A stretch of 23,521 nucleotides of DNA, from the NCBI GenBank assembly GCA_004556345.1, contig SFHQ01000027.1:1-23521 (forward strand), in the 5' to 3' direction. This DNA is from Clostridiales bacterium. Its GTDB lineage: Bacteria; Bacillota; Clostridia; Oscillospirales; Oscillospiraceae. Below the pieces are notes generated by a model, which worked only from the letters and a program-made list of their open reading frames with translations, was not told where the DNA came from and did not search any database. Positions 1 to 9,278 of this stretch are shown piece by piece; the first letter of the stretch is position 1; every line of letters starts with the position of its first letter. The position numbers and the translations under genes are program-made.

Positions 1-2
1 TA

Positions 3-1199
3 TTTACGGAAGGTGAAGGAGATACTGCTAAGACCTACGTCACCTTCACCACCAACGGCTTCAGCCCCTTTGTGATCTCGGCAGCGGCCGCCTTCATCGG
101 TGACACCGCTTACCCGACCTTCCAGGAAGCTGTTGAAAACGTGAAGAACGATGAAACGATCACGCTGGCACAGAACGTGGCAACCGATACCGTGGTCACT
201 GTTGCAAGAACTGTCAAGTTCAGCATCGACACCAGTAGAAGTTCTTTCGCCTTCGACAAAGATAAGAACATCGTTGCAGGCAGCAACACCACGGTTAACG
301 TGACTGGTACTGAAAGCCCCTACACCTACGACTTCTCCTACACCCGTCCCTCTTCCGGTGGTCCCAGTTCTTCTGGTGGTTCCATCTCCACCCCCACCAC
401 CTACGCGGTGAACGTCAACGCCGCCACCAACGGTGCTGTGGCTGCGGACAAGAAGACGGCTTCTAAGGGCACGACGGTGACGGTGACGGCTTCTCCCTCG
501 AAGGGCTATGTGGTCGATGCCGTGAAGGTCGTAGACAAGGACGGCAAGGACGTGGCCGTGACGGAGAAGGACGGCAAGTATGTCTTTACGATGCCTGCTT
601 CCGCCGTCACCGTGACGGGTAGCTTTAAGGCGGAGACGCCTGCGCCTGCTGCCCTGCCCTTTACGGATGTGAAGAGCGGCAATTGGTTCTATGACGCCGT
701 GAAGTACGCTTATGAGCAGGGTCTCATGACCGGCACTTCTGCCACGACGTTCGCCCCCAACGGGACGATGAACCGCGCCATGATCGTCACCGTGCTGTAT
801 CGGCTGGAGAACTCCCCCGCTGTGACCGGCGCTTCCAAGTTTACGGATGTGCCCGCGGGCCAGTGGTACAGTGACGCAGTGGCTTGGGCCGCTGCCAACA
901 AGATCGTCAACGGCTATGACGAGACGACCTTCGGCCCCATGAACGCCGTGACCCGCGAGCAGATGGCCGCGATCCTGTTCCGCTACGAGCAGGTCAAGGG
1001 CCTGGAGAACGTGACCCCGGAGGAGAACCTGAACCGGTTCCCCGACCAGAACAAGATCTCCGCCTACGCCATCCCCGCCTTGCAGTGGGCCGTGGGCCAG
1101 AAGATCATCAACGGCAACGCCGACGGCACCCTGGACCCCACCGGCACCGCCACCCGCGCCCAGGTCGCGCAGATCTTCACGAACCTGCTGAACAAGTAA
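3..1199 (+). CDS. SLH-domain surface protein, C-terminal part (5' end outside window)
   Basis: This is the C-terminal part of a cell-wall-anchored surface protein. The frame is open to the first base of the window, so the true start lies upstream; the GTG at 72 is internal. Reading from base 3 there is a segment resembling beta-helix/Big-type surface modules (PTFQEAVENVKNDETITL, about 117-170). A Ser/Gly-rich linker follows (about 345-390), then a beta-rich bacterial repeat module ending near 640 (pattern AVNVNAATNGAV...GYVVDAVKV...YVFTMPASAVTVTGSF). Three SLH repeats follow at about 654-830, 837-1010 and 1035-1196, with FTDV starts in the first two and TRAQ/TREQ-type ends. In known families SLH repeats bind pyruvylated secondary cell-wall polymer, so the protein should sit on the outer face. 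It ends TAA with a terminator just downstream. The early segment resembles part of the large protein at the other end of the window (LDDALDAVKDGDTITLL). The ligand or function is not visible. Confidence 0.9.
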   Translation, partial: FTEGEGDTAKTYVTFTTNGFSPFVISAAAAFIGDTAYPTFQEAVENVKNDETITLAQNVATDTVVTVARTVKFSIDTSRSSFAFDKDKNIVAGSNTTVNVTGTESPYTYDFSYTRPSSGGPSSSGGSISTPTTYAVNVNAATNGAVAADKKTASKGTTVTVTASPSKGYVVDAVKVVDKDGKDVAVTEKDGKYVFTMPASAVTVTGSFKAETPAPAALPFTDVKSGNWFYDAVKYAYEQGLMTGTSATTFAPNGTMNRAMIVTVLYRLENSPAVTGASKFTDVPAGQWYSDAVAWAAANKIVNGYDETTFGPMNAVTREQMAAILFRYEQVKGLENVTPEENLNRFPDQNKISAYAIPALQWAVGQKIINGNADGTLDPTGTATRAQVAQIFTNLLNK

Positions 1200-1230
1200 G
1201 CATCCCCTGACAAGTTTATCAGACCCTCGA

Positions 1231-1261
1231 AAGCCCCGGAGCCAATGCTCCGGGGCTTTTT
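1231..1261 (+). terminator. Rho-independent terminator after the SLH protein
   Basis: A perfect 12-bp stem (AAGCCCCGGAGC, 1231-1242, with its complement at 1247-1258) has a CAAT loop and ends in a five-T run. It lies 31 nt after the SLH stop codon and separates that gene from the gltB promoter. Confidence 0.93.
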
Positions 1262-1430
1262 GCATGTTTTGATTCGTTCTGATTCAAAATTCCAGCCTTG
1301 CAATTATCCCATCTGCACCGGATTTTCGACATTCAAAAATTATCAATTCGCAAATTTTCCAACAATAAAACGCCAAATATCAAGAATAATATTCGTTTTT
1401 CCGAATTTTCTACAAATACTTCCCGTCCTA

Positions 1431-1459
1431 TTGACAAGTGTGTTTTTCCCCCGTATCAT
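1431..1459 (+). promoter_or_regulatory. Promoter of the gltB-gltD-amt operon
   Basis: A consensus -35 (TTGACA, 1431-1436) and a near-consensus -10 (TATCAT, 1454-1459) are separated by exactly 17 bp. Transcription should start near 1466, leaving a leader of only about 22 nt before the ATG at 1488. The preceding 1262-1430 is markedly AT-rich against GC-rich coding DNA, as expected of a regulatory region. I see no riboswitch or clear operator there. Confidence 0.85.
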
Positions 1460-1487
1460 AGCCTCAAAACCGCTTGGATGTGAAAGT

Positions 1488-4400
1488 ATGAAGAATAAAA
1501 CTTGCAATTTGACCTCGAATTTATACTCCCCACGATTCGAGCACGACGCCTGCGGCATCGGCGCCGTGGTGGATACCCAGGGCCGCCCCTCCCACGAGAC
1601 GGTGGACCGGGCCTTGAAGATCGTGGAAAAGCTGGAGCACCGGGCCGGAAAGGACGCCTCCGGCGAGACCGGCGACGGCGTGGGCATTCTGGTCCAGATC
1701 TCCCACCGCTTCTTCTCCGCCGTGCTGGCGGAGCTGGGGGTCACGGTGGGCCAGGCCCGGAGCTACGCCGTGGGCATGTTTTTCCTGCCCCAGGACCGCA
1801 TCTTGCGGGCGCGGCGGCAGAAGCTGTTTGAAATTCTGGCCGAAAAGGCGGGGCTGCCCGTCCTGCTCTGGCGGCCTGTGCCGGTGGAACCGGAGATCTT
1901 AGGCCAGCGGGCGGTGGACTGTATGCCCAGCATCTGGCAGCCGATCTTGGCCCGCCCGGCCGACGCCGAGAGCGACCTGGAATTTGACCGGCGGCTGTAC
2001 ATCATGCGCCGGGAGTTCGAGCAGTCCGTGTCGGATACCTATGTCGCCAGCCTGAGCTGCCGGACCATCGTCTACAAGGGCATGTTCCTGGTAAACCAGC
2101 TTCGCCTGTTCTACCCGGACCTGCAGGACGAGCGCTTCGCCTCGGCCATCGCCCTGGTCCACTCCCGCTTCTCCACCAACACCAACCCCAGCTGGGAGCG
2201 GGCGCACCCCAACCGCCTGCTGCTCCACAACGGGGAGATCAACACGATCCGGGGCAACCTCTCCCGGATGCTGGCCCGCGAGGAGACCATGCACTCGCCC
2301 CCGCTGGACCACGCCATGGAGAAGATCCTCCCGGTGGTGGATCCCTCCGGGTCCGACTCGGCCATGCTGGACAACGCCCTGGAGTTTTTGCTGTACAGCG
2401 GCATGGACCTGCCCAAGGCCGTCATGCTGACCATCCCGGAGCCGTGGAGCCAGAACCGGGACATGCCCCGTGCCATCCAGGACATGTACCACTACTACGC
2501 CACCATGATGGAGCCTTGGGACGGCCCCGCCGCCATTCTCTTCTCCGACGGCGACGTGGTGGGGGCCTGCCTGGACCGCAACGGCCTGCGGCCCATCCGC
2601 TACTACCTGACCGACGACGGAACGGTGATCTTGGCCTCCGAGGTGGGCGTGCTGGACCTGCCCCCGGAGAAGATCGTCCGCAAATCCCGCCTCGGCCCCG
2701 GCAAGATGCTCCTGCTGGACACCCGCACCGGCCAGGTCCGGGAGGACGAGGCCATCAAGTCCGGCTATGCCGCCGCCCATCCCTACGGCGAGTGGCTGGA
2801 TCGGTCGCTGGTGAGCCTGCGGGACCTGCCCTCCCCCAACCGAAAGGTCCCCCACAACAGCCAGGCCCTGCGCGATAAGCTCTACCAGGTCTTCGGCTAT
2901 ACCTATGAGGATATCATCCAGTCCATCCTCCCCATGGCCCGCGGCGGCCACGAGCCGACCATGTCCATGGGCACGGACATTCCCCTGGCCGTCCTCTCCC
3001 AGCGGCAGCAGTCCCTGTTCAGCTATTTCAAGCAGCTCTTTGCCCAGGTGACCAACCCGCCCATCGACGCCCTGCGGGAGGAGATCGTCACCGACACCAC
3101 CGTCTACGTCGGCTCCGACGGGAATCTTTTGCAGGACGCCCCGGAAAACTGCCGGGTCCTGGAGATCAAGAACCCCATCCTCACCGGCGGGGACCTGTTA
3201 AAGCTCAAGGCCATGAATATGCCCGGCCTGCGCTCGGCCACTCTCTCGCTGCTATATTACAAAAACGCCTCGTTGGAGCGGGCGCTGGACCATCTTTTCG
3301 TCAGCTGCGACCGGGTCTACCGGGAGGGGGCCAACGTCATCATCCTCTCGGACCGGGGCATCGACGAAAACCACGTGGCCATCCCCTCCCTCCTGGCCGT
3401 GTCTGCCTTGGAGCAGCACCTCATCCGCACGAAAAAGCGCACCGCCGTCTCCGTCATTCTGGAGAGCGGCGAGCCGCGGGACGTGCATCATTTCGCCGCC
3501 CTGCTGGGCTACGGTGCCCGCGCCGTAAACCCCTACCTGGCCCACGAAGCCATCGGGGAGCTCATCGACAAGGACCTGCTGGACAAGGACTACGCCTCCG
3601 CCGTGGACGATTATGACTTGGCCATTCTGCGCGGCGTGGTGAGCATTGCCGCCAAGATGGGCATCTCCACCATCCAGTCCTATCAGAGCGCCCAGATCTT
3701 CGAGGCGGTGGGCATCCACAAGGACGTCATCGACCGCTACTTCACCAACACCATCAGCCGCGTGGGCGGCATCGGCCTTCCTGACATCGTCGCCGCCGTG
3801 ACCCAGAGCCACGACGCCGCCTTCGACCCCATGGAGCTGACCACCGACCCCACCATCGACAGCGGCGGCTTCCAAAAGCTCCGCAGCGGCCCCAACGCCG
3901 AGGTCCACCGCTATGACCCCCAAACCATCCTGACCTTGCAGCAGGCCGTCCGCAGCGGCAGCTATGAGACGTTCCAGGCCTACACGGCCCTGGCCGACCG
4001 CTCCACCCTCTCCCTCCGGGACCTGATGGACTTCCGCACCGACTGCACCCCCATCCCCCTGGAAGAGGTGGAGCCCGTCGAGTCGATCCTCCGCCGCTTC
4101 AAGACCGGGGCCATGTCCTACGGCTCCATCTCCCTGGAAGCCCACGAATGTCTGGCCCAGGCCATGAACGCCATCGGGGGCAAGTCCAACTCCGGCGAGG
4201 GCGGCGAGGACCCCGCCCGCCTGGGCACCGACCGCAACTCCGCCATCAAGCAGGTGGCCTCCGGCCGCTTCGGCGTCACCAGCCGCTATCTGGTCAGCGC
4301 GAAAGAGATCCAGATCAAAATGGCCCAGGGGGCCAAGCCCGGCGAGGGCGGCCACCTGCCCGGCCGAAAGGCCTGGCCCTGGATCGCCAAGACCCGCTGT

Positions 4401-5987
4401 TCCACCCCCGGCGTCCCCCTCATCTCTCCGCCGCCCCACCACGACATCTACTCCATCGAGGACCTGTCCGAGCTGATCTACGACCTGAAAAACGCCAACA
4501 AATACGCAGACATCAGCGTGAAGCTCGTCAGTGAGGCCGGCGTCGGCACCATCGCCGCCGGGGTCGCCAAGGCCGGGGCCCAGACCATTCTCATCGCCGG
4601 GCACGACGGCGGCACCGGGGCCGCCCCGAAGAATTCCATCTACAACGCCGGTCTGCCCTGGGAGATCGGCCTGGCCGAGGCCCACCAGACCCTGATCCAA
4701 AACGGCCTGCGCTCCCGCGTGAAGCTGGAGGCCGACGGCAAGCTGATGAGCGGCCGCGACGTCGCCATCGCCTGCGCCCTGGGCGCAGAGGAATTTGGCT
4801 TCGCCACCGCCCCCCTGGTCGCCCTGGGCTGCATCATGCTCCGGGCCTGCAACCTCGACACCTGCACCATGGGCATCGCCACCCAGAACCCAGCCATGCG
4901 GAAGCATTTCCAGGGCAAGCCGGAATACGTCGTGAACTTTATGACCTTCCTGGCCCGCCAGCTCCGGGAAATTCTAGCCAGCCTGGGCCTGCGCTCCGTG
5001 GAGGAGCTGGTGGGGCGGACCGACCTGCTCTGTCCCCGCCCCCAGCAGAGCGACAGCCCCGGCTCCAAGCTGGACATCTCCGCCATGCTCACCCCGCCCC
5101 AGCGTACCGGCGGCTTCCGTGCGCAGGACGTCTACGACTTCCAGCTGGAGCACACGCTGGACGAGACGGTCCTGCTGGGCCTGCTGGCGGGCAAGAAGCT
5201 CCCTGTCCTCTCCGTTTCCAGCACCAGCCGCGCCTTCGGCACCCTCCTGGGGGCCGAGATCACCCGTCGTTTCGGCGACATGCTGGCGGAGGATACCTAT
5301 CGGGTCCGCTGCCGCGGCGGGGCCGGGCAGTCCTTCGGGGCCTTTGCACCCAGCGGCCTGACCCTGGAGCTGGAGGGCGACAGCAACGACTACTTCGGCA
5401 AGGGGCTCTCCGGCGGTAAGCTCATTCTCTATCCCGACCCCAAAAGTTCGTTTGCCCCGGAAGACAACGTCATCACCGGCAACGTGGCTCTCTATGGGGC
5501 CACCGGCGGCAAGGCCTACCTCTGCGGCACCGCCGGGGAACGCTTCTGCGTCCGCAACTCCGGCGCAGTGGCCGTGGTCGAGGGCGTGGGGGACCACGGC
5601 TGTGAGTACATGACCGGCGGCCAAGTGGTCATCTTAGGCCCCATCGGCCGGAACTTCGCCGCCGGCATGAGCGGCGGCGTGGTCTACGCCCTGGATGTGG
5701 ATCACGACCTCTACCGCCGGGTCAACAAGGAGATGGTTTCCATGGAGCCGCTCACAGAAAAGCACGACATCGCCGCCCTCAAGGCCCTGCTGGCAGAGCA
5801 TCTGGCCGCCACCGGCTCCCCCAAGGCCGCCCGCATCCTGCAACACTTCGACGCCTGCCTGGGCGACTTCAAAAAAATCATTTCGCGGGATTACAGCGCC
5901 ATGAAGGAGCGCATCGCCGCCTACGAGGCCAAGGGCCTCAGCCGGGAGCAGGCCGAACTGGAAGCCTTTCAGAAAGGAGCTGAGTGA
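1488..5987 (+). CDS. gltB: Glutamate synthase (NADPH) large subunit
   Basis: This subunit hydrolyses glutamine and transfers the ammonia through an internal channel to 2-oxoglutarate, forming glutamate in the cytoplasm together with GltD. It has 1499 residues, the usual size for the family. The class-II amidotransferase nucleophile is Cys22 in HDACGIGAV, implying removal of a 21-residue propeptide. The amidotransferase domain runs to about 430, the central domain about 465-750, and the FMN/synthase domain about 800-1190, including MSYGSIS at 876 and GGKSNSGEGGED. Its [3Fe-4S] cysteines are C1115, C1121 and C1126 (C-x5-C-x4-C). The GXGXG beta-helix domain fills about 1240-1450. The frame is open upstream to 1245, but that region contains the terminator and the promoter, so I chose the ATG at 1488. 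Its ribosome site is weak (GGATG), contrasting with the strong promoter. It leads the gltD and amt genes. Confidence 0.97.
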   Translation: MKNKTCNLTSNLYSPRFEHDACGIGAVVDTQGRPSHETVDRALKIVEKLEHRAGKDASGETGDGVGILVQISHRFFSAVLAELGVTVGQARSYAVGMFFLPQDRILRARRQKLFEILAEKAGLPVLLWRPVPVEPEILGQRAVDCMPSIWQPILARPADAESDLEFDRRLYIMRREFEQSVSDTYVASLSCRTIVYKGMFLVNQLRLFYPDLQDERFASAIALVHSRFSTNTNPSWERAHPNRLLLHNGEINTIRGNLSRMLAREETMHSPPLDHAMEKILPVVDPSGSDSAMLDNALEFLLYSGMDLPKAVMLTIPEPWSQNRDMPRAIQDMYHYYATMMEPWDGPAAILFSDGDVVGACLDRNGLRPIRYYLTDDGTVILASEVGVLDLPPEKIVRKSRLGPGKMLLLDTRTGQVREDEAIKSGYAAAHPYGEWLDRSLVSLRDLPSPNRKVPHNSQALRDKLYQVFGYTYEDIIQSILPMARGGHEPTMSMGTDIPLAVLSQRQQSLFSYFKQLFAQVTNPPIDALREEIVTDTTVYVGSDGNLLQDAPENCRVLEIKNPILTGGDLLKLKAMNMPGLRSATLSLLYYKNASLERALDHLFVSCDRVYREGANVIILSDRGIDENHVAIPSLLAVSALEQHLIRTKKRTAVSVILESGEPRDVHHFAALLGYGARAVNPYLAHEAIGELIDKDLLDKDYASAVDDYDLAILRGVVSIAAKMGISTIQSYQSAQIFEAVGIHKDVIDRYFTNTISRVGGIGLPDIVAAVTQSHDAAFDPMELTTDPTIDSGGFQKLRSGPNAEVHRYDPQTILTLQQAVRSGSYETFQAYTALADRSTLSLRDLMDFRTDCTPIPLEEVEPVESILRRFKTGAMSYGSISLEAHECLAQAMNAIGGKSNSGEGGEDPARLGTDRNSAIKQVASGRFGVTSRYLVSAKEIQIKMAQGAKPGEGGHLPGRKAWPWIAKTRCSTPGVPLISPPPHHDIYSIEDLSELIYDLKNANKYADISVKLVSEAGVGTIAAGVAKAGAQTILIAGHDGGTGAAPKNSIYNAGLPWEIGLAEAHQTLIQNGLRSRVKLEADGKLMSGRDVAIACALGAEEFGFATAPLVALGCIMLRACNLDTCTMGIATQNPAMRKHFQGKPEYVVNFMTFLARQLREILASLGLRSVEELVGRTDLLCPRPQQSDSPGSKLDISAMLTPPQRTGGFRAQDVYDFQLEHTLDETVLLGLLAGKKLPVLSVSSTSRAFGTLLGAEITRRFGDMLAEDTYRVRCRGGAGQSFGAFAPSGLTLELEGDSNDYFGKGLSGGKLILYPDPKSSFAPEDNVITGNVALYGATGGKAYLCGTAGERFCVRNSGAVAVVEGVGDHGCEYMTGGQVVILGPIGRNFAAGMSGGVVYALDVDHDLYRRVNKEMVSMEPLTEKHDIAALKALLAEHLAATGSPKAARILQHFDACLGDFKKIISRDYSAMKERIAAYEAKGLSREQAELEAFQKGAE

Positions 5988-5989
5988 CC

Positions 5990-7333
5990 ATGGGAAAAAC
6001 CACCGGATTTCTGGACTATGCACGCATGGACTGCCCCACCCGGCCCCCGCTGGTCCGCCTGGGGGATTTCGCCCCCTTCCACGAAGCGCTCCCCCTGCCT
6101 CTCCGCCGGGAACAGGGCGGGCGGTGCATGGACTGCGGCGTTCCCTTCTGTCAGGCGGGGCTGGCCTTCAAAGAGCGCCTGCTGGGCTGTCCTCTGCACA
6201 ATCTCATCCCGGAGTGGAACGACCTGCTCTGGCGGGACAACTGGGACTACGCCCTGGCCCGCCTCTTAAAAACCAACTGCTTCCCGGAGTTCACCAGCCG
6301 GGTCTGCCCCGCCCCCTGCGAGGGTGCCTGTGCCTGCGGCCTCAACGGTCAGTCCGTGACCATCCGGGACAACGAAGGGGCCATCATCGACTACGCCTTC
6401 CAGCAGGGCTGGATGACCCCACGGCCGCCCCAGCGTCGGTCTGGCCTGACCGTTGCCGTGGTCGGCTCCGGCCCCGCCGGGCTGGCCGCAGCCTACTATC
6501 TCAACCACCGGGGCCACACCGTCACCGTATTGGAGCAGGACGACGCCCCCGGCGGTCTGCTGACCTACGGCATCCCCGCCATGAAGCTGGACAAAGCCCT
6601 GGTCAAGCGCCGCGTTGCCCTGCTGGAGGCCGAAGGCATCACCTTCCAGTGCGGCACCACCGTGGGCCGGGACATCAGCCCCAAGGAACTGGACCAGACC
6701 TATGATGCCGTTCTCTTCGCCTGCGGGGCCCGTAAGCCCCGCCCCGTCCCCTACGAGGGAGACGCCGGCGGCGGCCTGTGTTACGGCCTGGACTACCTCA
6801 TCCAGACCCAGCGCCATTTAGACGCCGGCACGCCCTCCCCCCTCTCCGCCAAGGACAAGCGGGTGGCCATCATCGGGGCCGGGGACACGGCCTCTGACTG
6901 CGTCGCCACCGCCCTGCGCCAGGGCTGCAAGAGCCTGACCCAGCTCATCCGCAAGCCCGCCGCCTACTATCCGCCTGAACTGGACGACGCCCATGTCGAA
7001 AGTCAGGCCAAATTCGGCAGGGACATCCGCCGCTTCGAGACGACCCTCCATGCCCTGGCCTGCGGCAAGGACGGCAAGCTTCGCCAGGCCGTTCTCAATA
7101 CCCCGCAGGGTGAAAAAACGCTGCCGGTCGATCTCGTCATTGTCGCCTCCGGCTTCTCCGGCTGCGAGGATGCCTCCCTCCAGGTCCGGGACGCCATGCC
7201 CCGCCCGGAAAAGGTCTTCTCCGCCGGTGACATGGTCCTGGGGGCCAGCCTGGTGGTCCTGGCCATCGCCAGCGGCAAGCAGGCCGCCGCCCAGGCGGAC
7301 ACCTACCTCATGGGCTGCACCAATATCCTGTAA
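5990..7333 (+). CDS. gltD: Glutamate synthase small subunit
   Basis: This subunit oxidises NADPH on FAD and passes electrons through iron-sulfur clusters to GltB. The start is the ATG at 5990 (MGKTTGFLDY, the typical GltD N-terminus), 10 nt after AAAGGAG inside the end of gltB. A GTG at 5984 is in frame but too close to that site. It has 447 residues. Cluster cysteines are C46, C49, C54 and C67, then C106, C110, C114 and C116 in VCPAPCEGACAC. The C54-C67 spacing is longer than in E. coli GltD, a variant I recall from Firmicutes. The FAD Rossmann motif is GSGPAG at 159-164 and the NADPH motif is GAGDTA at 296-301. The C-terminus has the expected SAGDM...SLVVLAIASGKQAA. Only 2 bp separate it from gltB, so the two should be translationally coupled. 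Confidence 0.96.
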   Translation: MGKTTGFLDYARMDCPTRPPLVRLGDFAPFHEALPLPLRREQGGRCMDCGVPFCQAGLAFKERLLGCPLHNLIPEWNDLLWRDNWDYALARLLKTNCFPEFTSRVCPAPCEGACACGLNGQSVTIRDNEGAIIDYAFQQGWMTPRPPQRRSGLTVAVVGSGPAGLAAAYYLNHRGHTVTVLEQDDAPGGLLTYGIPAMKLDKALVKRRVALLEAEGITFQCGTTVGRDISPKELDQTYDAVLFACGARKPRPVPYEGDAGGGLCYGLDYLIQTQRHLDAGTPSPLSAKDKRVAIIGAGDTASDCVATALRQGCKSLTQLIRKPAAYYPPELDDAHVESQAKFGRDIRRFETTLHALACGKDGKLRQAVLNTPQGEKTLPVDLVIVASGFSGCEDASLQVRDAMPRPEKVFSAGDMVLGASLVVLAIASGKQAAAQADTYLMGCTNIL

Positions 7334-7390
7334 GTTCATCCCTTCCCCTAGTTCCGAGAGACCCCCCCACAAGAGAAAGGAGCAAATCGT

Positions 7391-9064
7391 ATGGACAGTG
7401 TATCTTTTAGTATTTGGTTTTTGATCGGTGCCATCCTCGTGTTCTTCATGCAGTGTGGCTTTGCCATGGTGGAGTGTGGCTTCACGCGGGCCAAAAACGC
7501 CGGCAACATCATCATGAAGAACCTCATGGACTTCTGCATCGGTGCCGTGGTCTTCATCTTCCTGGGCTATGGCCTGCTGGTGAATCCCCACGTCGCCGGC
7601 GGCTTCATCGGCACCCCCACCCTGGGGATGTTCGGGGCCGGGTTCGACGGCTTTGATTGGAGCAGCTTCGTCTTCCAGCTGGTCTTCTGCGCCACCTGCG
7701 CCACCATCGTCTCCGGTGCCATGGCGGAGCGGACCAAGTTCTCCGCCTATTGCATCTACTCCGGCATCATCAGCCTCTGCATCTACCCCATCGAGGCCGG
7801 CTGGGCCTGGGGCGACGGCGGGTGGCTGGCCAACCTGGGCTTTATTGATTTTGCCGGTTCCTGCGTGATCCACATGGCCGGCGGTGTCTGCGCCCTGCTG
7901 GGTGCCATCTTCCTGGGCCCCCGGATCGGCAAGTACACGAAAAAGAACGGCAAGAAAGTCTCCAACGCCATCCCCGCCCACAACCTGCCCATCGGGGCCC
8001 TGGGCGTGTTCATCCTCTGGTTCGGCTGGTACGGCTTCAACGGCGCAGCCGCCGGTTCCGTCGACGAGCTGGCCAAGATCTTCGCCACCACCACCCTGGC
8101 TCCCGCCATTGCTACCGTGGTGTGCATGGCCCTGACCTGGTGCAAGAACGGCAAGCCTGACGTGTCCATGTGCCTCAACGCCTCCCTGGCCGGTCTGGTC
8201 GCCATCACCGCCGGGTGCAACACCGTCTCCGGCCTGGGTTCCATGGTCATCGGCGCCGTGGCCGGCGTGCTGGTCGTGGTCGTGGTCGAGTTCCTGGACC
8301 TCAAGTGCCACATCGACGATCCCGTCGGTGCCGTGGCCGTCCACGGGGCAAACGGGGCCTGGGGCACCATCGCCGTGGGCCTGTTCAACACCGAGAGCGG
8401 CCTGTTCTACGGCGGCGGCGTGCATCAGCTGCTCATCCAGCTGCTGGGTGTGGTCGCAGTGGCAGCCTGGATGCTCGTGACCATGACCGTGGTTTTCAAG
8501 GTCATCTCCCTCCTGTGCGGCGGCACCATGCGTGTCACGGAAGAGGAAGAGATCGAGGGCCTGGATCCCACCGAGCACGGCCTGCCCTCTGCTTACGCTG
8601 ACTTCACCTTCGCCTTCGGCGTGGCCGGTGAAGTTTCCGGTCATTTCACGCCCGACAGCATCCCCGACCTGCCCAGCGACCACGTCCCCGGCGACGGCAC
8701 CCCGGAGAAGCTCACCCGCATCGACATCTGCTGCCCGGCCTATCGGTTTGAGCGCCTGAAGCACAGCCTGGAGGCCATCGGCATCACCGGCATGACCGTC
8801 ACCAGCGCCATGGGCTGCGGTGCCCAGCGCGGCGGCAACGGCATGTACCGCGGCGTTCCCGTTTCCATGTCCCTGCGGCCCACGGTGGAGGTCTCCGTGG
8901 TGGTCTCCCGCATCCCGCCGGAGGTCGTGGTGGAGACGGCCAAGCAGGCCCTCCACACCGGCAACCTGGGCGACGGCAAGATCTTCCTCACCCCCGTGGA
9001 AGATGCCGTCAAGGTCCGCACCGGCGAGACCGGCCACGACGCTCTCCAGGACGAGGCAAGCTGA
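7391..9064 (+). CDS. amt: Ammonium transporter with fused C-terminal PII domain
   Basis: This is an ammonium channel of the Amt/Rh family fused to a PII (GlnB/GlnK) signalling domain. The Amt part (about 1-380) has the signature FAMVECGF, the pore histidines H161 (CVIHMAGG) and H318 (AVHGANG), and D153. An acidic linker and a flexible stretch (about 383-440) lead to the PII domain (about 441-557). The PII B-loop TGNLGDGK (523-530) and C-terminal KVRTGETG (541-548) are kept, so ATP or ADP binding is likely. At the T-loop position of the E. coli uridylylated Tyr51 there is V491, while the neighbouring Tyr46 equivalent (Y486) remains. Uridylylation control is therefore not expected. The start ATG lies 8 nt after AGAAAGGAG. 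It follows gltD by 57 nt with no terminator. In known systems free GlnK plugs AmtB trimers; here that control would act in cis (inference). Confidence 0.95.
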   Translation: MDSVSFSIWFLIGAILVFFMQCGFAMVECGFTRAKNAGNIIMKNLMDFCIGAVVFIFLGYGLLVNPHVAGGFIGTPTLGMFGAGFDGFDWSSFVFQLVFCATCATIVSGAMAERTKFSAYCIYSGIISLCIYPIEAGWAWGDGGWLANLGFIDFAGSCVIHMAGGVCALLGAIFLGPRIGKYTKKNGKKVSNAIPAHNLPIGALGVFILWFGWYGFNGAAAGSVDELAKIFATTTLAPAIATVVCMALTWCKNGKPDVSMCLNASLAGLVAITAGCNTVSGLGSMVIGAVAGVLVVVVVEFLDLKCHIDDPVGAVAVHGANGAWGTIAVGLFNTESGLFYGGGVHQLLIQLLGVVAVAAWMLVTMTVVFKVISLLCGGTMRVTEEEEIEGLDPTEHGLPSAYADFTFAFGVAGEVSGHFTPDSIPDLPSDHVPGDGTPEKLTRIDICCPAYRFERLKHSLEAIGITGMTVTSAMGCGAQRGGNGMYRGVPVSMSLRPTVEVSVVVSRIPPEVVVETAKQALHTGNLGDGKIFLTPVEDAVKVRTGETGHDALQDEAS

Positions 9065-9102
9065 TTTTTCTGGCTCTTCTGACATCATACCCCTGAGCAA
9101 AC

Positions 9103-9141
9103 GCGGCGGCGCACTGGATCCAGTGCGCCGCCGCTCGTTTT
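9103..9141 (+). terminator. Terminator of the gltBD-amt operon (32-nt perfect palindrome)
   Basis: Bases 9103-9134 form a perfect palindrome with half-site GCGGCGGCGCACTGGA, centred on GGATCC and followed by TCGTTTTC. It lies 38 nt after the amt stop. It may also terminate the convergent regulator gene ending at 9279, although the minus-strand T-run is poor. Confidence 0.85.
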
Positions 9142-9278
9142 CTTCTGGTTTTCCCTGCGCCTGCACCGTGCCAAAGGCCGGTAAGATCGGTTGGGCAATT
9201 CCAGGGTAACTGTTCAAAAATTGGGCACTCCCTCAAAATTGTCCATTGTCCCGCTTTCCCTCGTTCGGTACAATAGCG

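Noticed and set aside
1245..1487. N-terminal extension of gltB by 81 residues
   Set aside because: The region contains the upstream terminator and a TTGACA-17-TATCAT promoter. The translated sequence is unlike any GltB propeptide, and the ATG at 1488 places the catalytic Cys at 22.
3252..4907. Long open frame of 551 codons on the minus strand inside gltB
   Set aside because: It is antisense to a clearly conserved gene, has Gly/Val/Ala-biased composition from GC-rich codon shadowing, and shows no domain or ribosome site.
6818..9217. Minus-strand frame of 799 codons opposite gltD and amt
   Set aside because: It has His/Gly/Asp-rich low-complexity sequence typical of an antisense shadow, and it covers two well-identified genes and a terminator.
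9190..9262. Short AT-rich tract with repeated TTGGGCA and AATTGTCC words, reminiscent of an insertion-sequence end
   Set aside because: No transposase, matching opposite end or target duplication is visible, so the resemblance alone does not support a mobile element.
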